A stretch of DNA of 18,851 nt. Origin: Candidatus Parvarchaeota archaeon. GTDB taxonomy: Archaea > Nanobdellota > Nanobdellia > Parvarchaeales > Parvarchaeaceae. The stretch covers positions 1-18,851 of the forward strand of contig JASHWD010000014.1 of NCBI GenBank assembly GCA_030044235.1, given 5' to 3'. The position numbers and the translations under genes were made by a program. The notes beneath the pieces were generated by a model. That model ran no database searches. It worked only from the letters and a program-made list of their open reading frames with translations, and was not told the origin of the DNA. Position 1 is the first letter of the stretch; each line of letters opens with the position of its first letter. Positions 1 to 5,452 of the stretch are shown one piece after another.

Positions 1-7
1 GCTAATG

Positions 8-16
8 CTTAAATAT
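8..16 (+). promoter_or_regulatory. TATA box for the membrane-protein gene
   Basis: The AT-rich element CTTAAATAT is centred about 25 nt before the ATG at 37. This is the archaeal TATA-to-start distance, so the transcript should begin at or next to the start codon (leaderless). No Shine-Dalgarno sequence is present. Confidence 0.5.
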
Positions 17-36
17 CTCAATTTTGTTAGTAATTT

Positions 37-1398
37 ATGAGAAAAGTCGCAACTTTGATATTCCTTTCATTGCTGTTAATTTCGGTAGGTACGGTTAGTG
101 CATTGCAGCCAAGCTCAGCTAGCCTTACAATACCTAGCAACGTAAATTCTCTTTTTAACATAAGCTTATACAACAATGCGAGCCGACCAGTTAATATTTC
201 GATAAATATAGGTTCGGCTAAGATACAGGATAGTCTCTTCTTTTCAAATATACAAGTAAAACCGATTTCTTTTTCTATACCAGCGGACGAGTCACAATCA
301 ATCCTTTTCTCGTTTATTCCTACCGGTGCGGTATCTTCGATACCTATACCTATAAACATATCTTATACGCTCAACGGCGTCCAAAAATATTTTGACCTTT
401 CTGCCGTAATCCTGCCGTTGCAAAATTTAATAGCAAAAGTAAACGCACCTAAGTCAATTAAACCTTCGAACCCGCTTCTTTTTAATGTAACTCTATCTAA
501 TGAGGTAGCCCAGAATACGCCGATAACTTTGTATTATGAATTAAATAATTCAAACCGCGTGTCGGTAGCAAATTCTTCAGAGCCGATAGTTCTTTCTACG
601 CTGGGTCCTGACCAATTTTCCCTAAATCTCGCTCTAAATAATGCGCTTGCGCCCGGTAATTATACTCTTTCGGTTTTTACTTCGTTTGGAGGTGAACTTT
701 ATATTCAGTCAACTAATTTGACGGTTTCCTCATATGCAAGATTTTCCAAAGTAATCTCATCTAATTTTAACATTTTCGGCGGCACGGATTCGGTTATGAT
801 AGAAAATACGGGTAATGAAAATCTTTCAGCGGGTAATTTTTCTCTTGCGATAAGTCAATTTAATTCGGCATTCGTAGTCTCTAAATCTGCGCAGGTCACT
901 TCGCTTGCCCCGGGACAATCGGTTACAATTTCATATACGGTCTCCTATCTACCGATTTATCTTATAGTGGCAATAGTCATGGTAGCCATATTTTTATTCT
1001 TATATCTTAATCGTAAAATCGTAATATCAAAGGAAGTAGTTGAACATAAATTAGTTGGGGGCTTTGTTGATGTAAAAATAGCATTGAAAATAAAAAATGT
1101 TTCAAAGAAGGTTCTAAAAGACATATCAATTGTTGACTATGTCCCCGCTCATGCATTAAAAGTTTCATCTATAGGTCCAAAGGAGGGAAGAATAGGCAAG
1201 GTAGCTGATGGTTTGAGTATAACCTGGAAAGAAGTAGAATTACAGCCTAATGACGAGATTTTACTTATGTACGAGATAAAAAGCAAATTAGGCATAGTAG
1301 GGAACATAAACTTGCATCCCGCAATTTGCTCATTTACTTCGGAAGAAGGTAAATCTTATAAAAAGAAATCGAATTCTCTTATACTCAATATAAAGTGA
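37..1398 (+). CDS. Secreted, membrane-anchored beta-sandwich protein of unknown function
   Basis: I do not recognise a named family. Residues 1-22 form a Sec-type signal peptide (basic start, then a Leu/Ile-rich core, ending near VSA). Residues 25-303 are Ser/Asn/Thr-rich and alternate hydrophobic and polar residues like tandem Ig/CARDB-type beta sandwiches; about ten N-x-S/T sequons (for example Asn41, 53, 107, 150, 208, 227, 262) suggest N-glycosylation outside the cell. A single membrane helix covers residues 305-324, followed by basic residues. Residues 335-453 form another Ig/DUF11-like domain that by simple topology would lie in the cytoplasm. The start is supported by the TATA box 25 nt upstream. 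The gene stands alone before a tRNA. It could be a cell-surface scaffold or a sensor linking outside to inside; that is inference only. Confidence 0.75.
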   Translation: MRKVATLIFLSLLLISVGTVSALQPSSASLTIPSNVNSLFNISLYNNASRPVNISINIGSAKIQDSLFFSNIQVKPISFSIPADESQSILFSFIPTGAVSSIPIPINISYTLNGVQKYFDLSAVILPLQNLIAKVNAPKSIKPSNPLLFNVTLSNEVAQNTPITLYYELNNSNRVSVANSSEPIVLSTLGPDQFSLNLALNNALAPGNYTLSVFTSFGGELYIQSTNLTVSSYARFSKVISSNFNIFGGTDSVMIENTGNENLSAGNFSLAISQFNSAFVVSKSAQVTSLAPGQSVTISYTVSYLPIYLIVAIVMVAIFLFLYLNRKIVISKEVVEHKLVGGFVDVKIALKIKNVSKKVLKDISIVDYVPAHALKVSSIGPKEGRIGKVADGLSITWKEVELQPNDEILLMYEIKSKLGIVGNINLHPAICSFTSEEGKSYKKKSNSLILNIK

Positions 1399-1429
1399 TT
1401 TTAAAGCCCATTAAAGATTAGAGAGAAGA

Positions 1430-1440
1430 TATTAAAATAA
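1430..1440 (+). promoter_or_regulatory. Probable TATA box for tRNA-Asp
   Basis: The AT-only stretch centred near 1435 lies about 27 nt before the first tRNA base, where an archaeal promoter for a tRNA would sit. A second AT-rich stretch at 1450-1457 is too close to the tRNA to be its TATA box. Confidence 0.35.
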
Positions 1441-1461
1441 ACGGCTTCATATAAAAATTAA

Positions 1462-1534
1462 GCCCCAATAGTCTAGTGGCCTAGGATAGTGCCCTGTCAC
1501 GGCATTGACGCGAGTCCGAATCTCGCTTGGGGCG
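1462..1534 (+). tRNA. tRNA-Asp (anticodon GUC)
   Basis: A complete cloverleaf can be folded by eye. A perfect 7-bp acceptor stem pairs 1462-1468 with 1527-1533, with G1534 as discriminator base. The anticodon stem GTGCC/GGCAT includes one G-T pair, and its loop CTGTCAC holds anticodon GTC at 1496-1498. The T stem pairs GCGAG (1510-1514) with CTCGC (1522-1526). There is no intron, and CCA is not encoded, as is usual in many archaea. The T loop reads TCCGAAT, so position 55 is C where nearly all elongator tRNAs have U (later pseudouridine). Archaeal tRNA-Asp genes normally read TTCGAAT or TTCAAAT there. The D stem is weak, with two G-T pairs. Confidence 0.95.
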
Positions 1535-1541
1535 TTTATTT
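1535..1541 (+). terminator. Oligo-T termination signal after tRNA-Asp
   Basis: The tRNA is followed at once by TTTATTTT-like sequence. Archaeal RNA polymerase terminates at such T-rich stretches without needing a hairpin. Confidence 0.4.
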
Positions 1542-1558
1542 TGCTTCAATATAATGTA

Positions 1559-1566
1559 TTTATATA
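1559..1566 (+). promoter_or_regulatory. TATA box of the GalT-like gene
   Basis: TTTATATA is centred 25 nt before the ATG at 1588 but only 7 nt before the upstream ATG at 1570. A transcript starting the usual 25 nt downstream would exclude the first ATG, so this box decides the start codon. Confidence 0.55.
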
Positions 1567-1587
1567 GGTATGTTTCTTAGCCTAAAC

Positions 1588-2670
1588 ATGTCTAGATTGA
1601 GTAACGGAAAATTAGATTTAGTCTTATCAACAAAAACAGAAGAAAGCGAAAACCCCAGCGAAATAAGAAAAGACTATAGGAGTGGTTATTTAGTTGTAAT
1701 TTCTAGACTCAGAAGCAAGCAATATATATCGTCTATAACGACAGAAGAATATAAAAATAATTCAACGGCTTTTGATAAAAGTTTGGATTTAGAGTCGAGG
1801 CTTGCAAAGTGCGCTTTTGAACCTGGGAAAGAGGATCTAAATAAAGAGGTAGTTAGAGTCGGAAGTCCCTGGGAAATTAGAGTTATAGAAAATAAATTTC
1901 CTTCTCTAAGTAAAAATGCCAATGTTTCTCGTTGGAGAGGAGAAAATGGGCTATTTGAGTTAATTGGTGGTCACGGCTACAATGAGGTAGTAATAGATAG
2001 TCCAAACCATGAAGAACTTCTTGAGGGGATGAATACTAATCAGCTAACTCAGTGGTTAGATATGCTAATCGACAGAGAAGAAGAACTTTACAAAAGAGAT
2101 AATGTAAAATATGTTCAAATATACAGAAACTATGGAATCAAGGCCGGTGCAAGCATAGAACACCCCCATACACAAGTAATGGCATGGCCAATTCTCGCAG
2201 GCACAGTTGCTAAGGAAGTTAAATCATCAAAAAGGTATCTAAAAAAACACTCGACCTGTCTTTATGAAGACGCGCTAAAAAAAGAAGTAGAGAATGGTAG
2301 AATTTTGACTGAGAATTCAACTTTCATTGCAGTTGCCCCATTTGCGTCAAGATTTGCTGGCGAATCTATGATACTCCCTAAACGACATTTAAGTTATTTG
2401 GGAGGAACTGAAAAAGGAGAAAGAAAGGATTTAGTTGAGATTTTAAAATCCGTTCTTAAGACTAATAAAGAATTGTTTGGAGATATATCTTACAACTTCT
2501 CTTTCCATGACTACAAGTATAATCCGGACTTGCATATGCATTTAGAAATATATCCGAGAATACTTAACTTGGCGGGGGTAGAACTCGGCCAAAATATATT
2601 TGTTAACACAATGAGCCCAGAAGACTACGCGAAAGAATTTAGAGCAAAGCAAGAATGTAGCAAGCGTTAA
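1588..2670 (+). CDS. galT: GalT-family (HIT superfamily) sugar-1-phosphate nucleotidyltransferase
   Basis: The protein resembles galactose-1-phosphate uridylyltransferase, which swaps UMP between UDP-glucose and galactose-1-phosphate through a uridylyl-histidine intermediate. Visible hallmarks, numbered from this start (360 aa): WEIRVIENKFPSL near 95-107, SPNH with His141, the active-site HPH at 192-194 followed by TQ, and the C-terminal FHDYKYNPDLHMHLEIYPR. The usual CPFCPG metal motif near the N-terminus is changed to CAFEPG (Cys75, Glu78), so one metal-binding cysteine is gone. An in-frame ATG at 1570 would add six residues, but the TATA box spacing favours 1588 and a leaderless message. 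The next gene is a phosphohexomutase, which fits interconversion of hexose phosphates. Related enzymes (ADP-glucose phosphorylase, other adenylyltransferases) cannot be excluded. Confidence 0.85.
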   Translation: MSRLSNGKLDLVLSTKTEESENPSEIRKDYRSGYLVVISRLRSKQYISSITTEEYKNNSTAFDKSLDLESRLAKCAFEPGKEDLNKEVVRVGSPWEIRVIENKFPSLSKNANVSRWRGENGLFELIGGHGYNEVVIDSPNHEELLEGMNTNQLTQWLDMLIDREEELYKRDNVKYVQIYRNYGIKAGASIEHPHTQVMAWPILAGTVAKEVKSSKRYLKKHSTCLYEDALKKEVENGRILTENSTFIAVAPFASRFAGESMILPKRHLSYLGGTEKGERKDLVEILKSVLKTNKELFGDISYNFSFHDYKYNPDLHMHLEIYPRILNLAGVELGQNIFVNTMSPEDYAKEFRAKQECSKR

Positions 2671-2672
2671 CG

Positions 2673-2680
2673 TTTTAATA
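2673..2680 (+). promoter_or_regulatory. Probable TATA box of the phosphohexomutase gene
   Basis: TTTTAATA is centred 27 nt before the ATG at 2704 and lies directly after the galT stop codon. It suggests separate, leaderless transcription. A second AT-rich block at 2684-2698 is closer than usual. Confidence 0.4.
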
Positions 2681-2703
2681 GGTCTAAATATCTTATATCT
2701 TTT

Positions 2704-4104
2704 ATGCATGATCCTAAAATGGAGAAAAAACTGGAAATAAATTCTCCTGAAGTTAAAAATACATTCCGTGCTTATGACGTGCGGGGTGTTTACGGTAAGG
2801 ACTTAAATGAGGAGATAGCCGAGAGACTCGGAAAAGCATTTGGAACTTTTTTAGGCTCTGACAAAAGGGTCGGTGTCGGCAGAGATGTAAGACTAAGTAG
2901 CAATTCACTACACGAGTCCTTAGTTAAGGGGTTAATATCAGTAGGTTGCGAAGTCACAGATTTCGGTGAATTACCGACCCCATTGCTTTATTTTGGTACT
3001 TGGTATAGGAAATTATCCGGTGGAATAATGATTACTGCCTCTCACCTGCCCCCGGAATGGAATGGTTTTAAGATAACGGGCAGTACCGGTATAATACTAT
3101 CAGACGGAACAGGGTTAGAAAAAATTAAAGAGATCTTTTTTAAAGGCGGCTTCAGCAAGACAAAAATTGGAAAAGTTTCAAATGATAAGATAATAAACGA
3201 TTATGTCGATTTCGTTTCTTCTAAAATAAAGTTAAAATCAAAGTTTAAAATAGTATTTGACTTCGGTAATAGCGTAACAGCTTCTGTTGTTCCATCTATT
3301 TCAAAGAAACTTAACCAAGACTCAAAGTTCATAAATAAGGAATTAGACGGTACATTCCCCAATCGGGCTTCTGAGCCTTCTGAAGAATCTTTACAAGGTC
3401 TAAAGAAAAAAGTTTTAGAAGAAAAAGCAGATATTGGTATAGGCTATGACTGTGACGGAGATAGAGTCGCTTTCGTAGATGAGAAAGGCAGAATATTCGC
3501 ATCTGGTAATATAACTATCCCTCTTTTGGCTACACATATGCTTTTGCAGAATCCAGGGAAAAAGATAGTCTACGACATAACTTGTTCATCAGCTGTTGGA
3601 GATTATATTAAAAAATTAGGCGGAGAACCAGTTATAGTAAGGGTGGGCCATAGTTATTGTGCATCCGAAGTTTTAAGACAAAATGCTTTATTTGGGGGCC
3701 AATATTCAGGCCACACAGCATTTCCTGAGGTAAATTGTGCGGACGATGCAATATTTGGCAGTCTTAAAATAATTGAAGCAATGTCTTGGTCAGGGAAAAA
3801 ATTATCTACGTTAGTTGATGATATACCAGCTTATTTCACGAGTAAATTAAGAGAAATAAAGTGTGATGATTCTTTAAAGTTCGGTATAATTGAAACGATA
3901 AAGGCAAAAGTTAAATCTCTCCCTTATAAAATTATAGACATAGATGGCGTGCTTCTTTTCGATGATAGAGGAAGAGTGTTAATAAGAGCTTCTAATACAG
4001 GTCCCGTAATAAAAGTAAATGCTGAAGGAAAAACTAGGGGTATCTGCGATTTTTTCCAGAAACTTGGAGAGAAATTAGTAACAGATGAGATAGACGATGG
4101 TTAA
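2704..4104 (+). CDS. Phosphohexomutase (phosphomannomutase/phosphoglucomutase family)
   Basis: A 466-residue member of the alpha-D-phosphohexomutase superfamily, which moves phosphate between C6 and C1 of hexose phosphates through a phosphoserine. The active-site loop is TASHLPPEWNGFK with phosphoserine Ser113; the metal loop DCDGDR is at 249-254; the C-terminal phosphate-binding loop RASNTGP is at 428-434. The sugar-specificity loop, normally G-E-x-S-G-H, reads GQYSGH at 332-337, so the conserved Glu is Gln. Substrate cannot be set from this: glucose-, mannose- or N-acetylglucosamine-phosphate are all possible. The last 8 nt overlap the following pyrophosphorylase gene, so mutase and pyrophosphorylase are co-translated, the order expected for consecutive steps making an NDP-sugar. 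ATGs at 2708 (out of frame) and 2719 (in frame, residue 6) are weaker start candidates. Confidence 0.9.
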   Translation: MHDPKMEKKLEINSPEVKNTFRAYDVRGVYGKDLNEEIAERLGKAFGTFLGSDKRVGVGRDVRLSSNSLHESLVKGLISVGCEVTDFGELPTPLLYFGTWYRKLSGGIMITASHLPPEWNGFKITGSTGIILSDGTGLEKIKEIFFKGGFSKTKIGKVSNDKIINDYVDFVSSKIKLKSKFKIVFDFGNSVTASVVPSISKKLNQDSKFINKELDGTFPNRASEPSEESLQGLKKKVLEEKADIGIGYDCDGDRVAFVDEKGRIFASGNITIPLLATHMLLQNPGKKIVYDITCSSAVGDYIKKLGGEPVIVRVGHSYCASEVLRQNALFGGQYSGHTAFPEVNCADDAIFGSLKIIEAMSWSGKKLSTLVDDIPAYFTSKLREIKCDDSLKFGIIETIKAKVKSLPYKIIDIDGVLLFDDRGRVLIRASNTGPVIKVNAEGKTRGICDFFQKLGEKLVTDEIDDG

Positions 4105-4807
4105 AGAAGTTGTGATACTTGCGGCCGGTGAAGGAAAACGGATGAAGAGAAACACTACAGACCCAATATTATTGACAACTCCAAAGCCGCTTCTAGAAAT
4201 AAAAGGGAAAACCATAATAGCTAGAAAGATAGAAAAATTTCTGATGGCAGGTTTTAGAGTAATATTAGTTGTTAGTAAAAATGACAAGAAGATATTTATG
4301 GAAAAATTAGAAAAATACCCAGTCACTTATTGCGTGCAAAGCGATGAAAAGGGAACCGCAGCGGCACTATTTGCGGCAAGAAATGCGGTAAAAGACAATT
4401 TCTTTTTGGTTGTGATGGGAGACGATATATATGATTTGGATCTAGATCATCTAAAGAATGAAAATACTCCGACAGTATTTGGTTTCGAAGTACCAGACGT
4501 AAGCAATTATGGTCTTTTAGTTACGGATAACGATGGAAATGTAATAGATATTTTAGAAAAGAAAAGAAGTGGACGCGGAATGGCAAACACTGGAAGTTAT
4601 ATAATGCCAAAAGAATTTTTTAATGTTTATTATAAAATACCAATAGATGAAAAAAGCGGCGAAAGATTTTTAACGCACGTAGTGAAAATATTTAGAGAAA
4701 ACGGCGTTAAATTTAAAGAAGAGAAAATTAATTTTTGGTTTGGCATTAATACCCCAGAACAATTAAAAGAAGCTGAAATCATTCTTGGTAAAAGTGAAAA
4801 GACTTAA
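4097..4807 (+). CDS. NDP-sugar pyrophosphorylase (sugar-1-phosphate nucleotidyltransferase)
   Basis: The protein joins a sugar-1-phosphate to an NTP, releasing pyrophosphate. At 236 aa it is only the catalytic Rossmann-like domain; the left-handed beta-helix acyltransferase half of GlmU-type enzymes is absent. Visible motifs are LAAGEGKRM at 8-16 (NTP-binding loop), PKPLLEIKGK at 29-38, QSDEKGTAAAL at 81-91 (a GlmU-like Q-x-x-x-x-GTA signature), GDD at 108-110 (metal-binding Asp), and ANTGSYIM near 163-170. The loop between GEGKRM and PKP is a few residues longer than usual. The start overlaps the mutase by 8 nt. Product is probably a UDP- or dTDP-sugar; the QxxxxGTA signature and the GNAT gene next door make UDP-GlcNAc worth considering, but that is inference. 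Confidence 0.85.
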   Translation: MVKEVVILAAGEGKRMKRNTTDPILLTTPKPLLEIKGKTIIARKIEKFLMAGFRVILVVSKNDKKIFMEKLEKYPVTYCVQSDEKGTAAALFAARNAVKDNFFLVVMGDDIYDLDLDHLKNENTPTVFGFEVPDVSNYGLLVTDNDGNVIDILEKKRSGRGMANTGSYIMPKEFFNVYYKIPIDEKSGERFLTHVVKIFRENGVKFKEEKINFWFGINTPEQLKEAEIILGKSEKT

Positions 4808-4812
4808 ATAAT
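4803..4812 (+). promoter_or_regulatory. TATA box of the GNAT gene
   Basis: CTTAAATAAT overlaps the stop codon region of the pyrophosphorylase gene and is centred about 27 nt before the ATG at 4835. This fits a leaderless message; no Shine-Dalgarno sequence is seen. Confidence 0.45.
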
Positions 4813-4834
4813 ATACTTAATAAATAATACACCT

Positions 4835-5278
4835 ATGCAATCAAACGTTAGATTGGCCAAAACAAAAGATATTAACGAATTGCTCGCAGTTCTTTATCAA
4901 TTGAGTCAGAAAAAAGATGAAGATAAAAAGGTATCTAAGGCCAAACTTGAAAATACATTAGCAGAAATTCTAAAAAATAAGGACTATACTTTGGCAGTAT
5001 ATGAATATGATGGGAAAATTGTTGGCACAGCAACTCTCCTTTTGCAACTAAATCTTTCTCACGGCAGTAGACCTTATGCGCATATAGAAAATGTCGTGAC
5101 TGATAATAATTATCGAGGGAAAGGAATCGGGAAAGAACTTATAAGTTATCTAATAGAAAAAGCCAAGAAAATGGACTGTTATAAGATTATATTGAACTGT
5201 TCTGAAGAAAATATTTCTTTCTACGAAAAATGTTCTTTTGTAAAAACAAATGAAGTTGAAATGAGATTAGATTTATAA
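4835..5278 (+). CDS. GNAT acetyltransferase resembling glucosamine-6-phosphate N-acetyltransferase (GNA1)
   Basis: A 147-residue single-domain GNAT protein that should transfer acetyl from acetyl-CoA to an amine. The acetyl-CoA loop RGKGIGK is at 94-100. Around it the order of motifs matches eukaryotic GNA1/GNPNAT1: ATATLLL strand at 65-70, AHIENVV at 82-88 (GNA1: IEDVV), CYKIILNC at 115-122 (GNA1: CYKI-L-C), and ENISFYEKCSF at 125-135 (GNA1: N-x-x-FY-K-x-G). The length also fits GNA1. It follows a mutase and a nucleotidyltransferase, the two enzymes that act after GNA1 on the way to UDP-GlcNAc in eukaryotes. The family resemblance is read by eye; RimI-like protein acetylation or another amine substrate remains possible. 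Confidence 0.7.
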   Translation: MQSNVRLAKTKDINELLAVLYQLSQKKDEDKKVSKAKLENTLAEILKNKDYTLAVYEYDGKIVGTATLLLQLNLSHGSRPYAHIENVVTDNNYRGKGIGKELISYLIEKAKKMDCYKIILNCSEENISFYEKCSFVKTNEVEMRLDL

Positions 5279-5326
5279 TTTTGCTACTTTACATTTAAAT
5301 AAAAGCTTAAAAGCGAATTAATCTGT

Positions 5327-5342
5327 AAAAATTACAATTTTT
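5327..5342. promoter_or_regulatory. Perfect inverted repeat upstream of the PrkA operon
   Basis: AAAAATT-AC-AATTTTT is a 7-bp perfect inverted repeat with a 2-nt gap, about 35-50 nt in front of the likely operon TATA box. It could be an operator for a dimeric regulator or act in termination of the GNAT transcript; AT-only repeats also arise by chance in DNA this AT-rich. Confidence 0.25.
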
Positions 5343-5374
5343 TGATTAAAGTTTTGGAAATTTCTATAAATAAA

Positions 5375-5384
5375 CATATTTAAA
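5375..5384 (+). promoter_or_regulatory. Probable TATA box of the prkA-yeaH-spoVR operon
   Basis: CATATTTAAA is centred near 5380, which predicts transcription from about 5406 and a leader of some 45-50 nt. Other TATA-like blocks lie at 5363-5373 and 5393-5405, so the exact start is uncertain. Unlike most upstream genes in the window, every candidate leaves a real 5' leader. Confidence 0.4.
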
Positions 5385-5438
5385 CAAAGAGAGATTTAAA
5401 ATATTAGTAAAATTGGGTGGGTATTAGATTAAAAGAGT

Positions 5439-5444
5439 GGAGGT
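5439..5444 (+). promoter_or_regulatory. Shine-Dalgarno site of the first prkA gene
   Basis: GGAGGT ends 8 nt before the ATG at 5453, a strong and well-placed ribosome-binding site. It supports 5453 rather than the in-frame ATG six codons later. Confidence 0.7.
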
Positions 5445-5452
5445 TGTAAGGT

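Noticed and set aside
1462..1534. Intron in tRNA-Asp
   Set aside because: The anticodon stem and loop are continuous (GTGCC CTGTCAC GGCAT), with no bulge-helix-bulge insertion.
1570..1587. Upstream ATG of the GalT-like gene
   Set aside because: It sits 4 nt after the TATA box and would not be in the transcript; the next in-frame ATG at 1588 has the expected spacing.
5279..5452. Small gene or structured RNA in the spacer before the prkA operon
   Set aside because: The 174 bp hold only AT-rich promoter-like elements, a short inverted repeat and the leader; no start codon with a useful frame and no stable GC-containing helix is visible.
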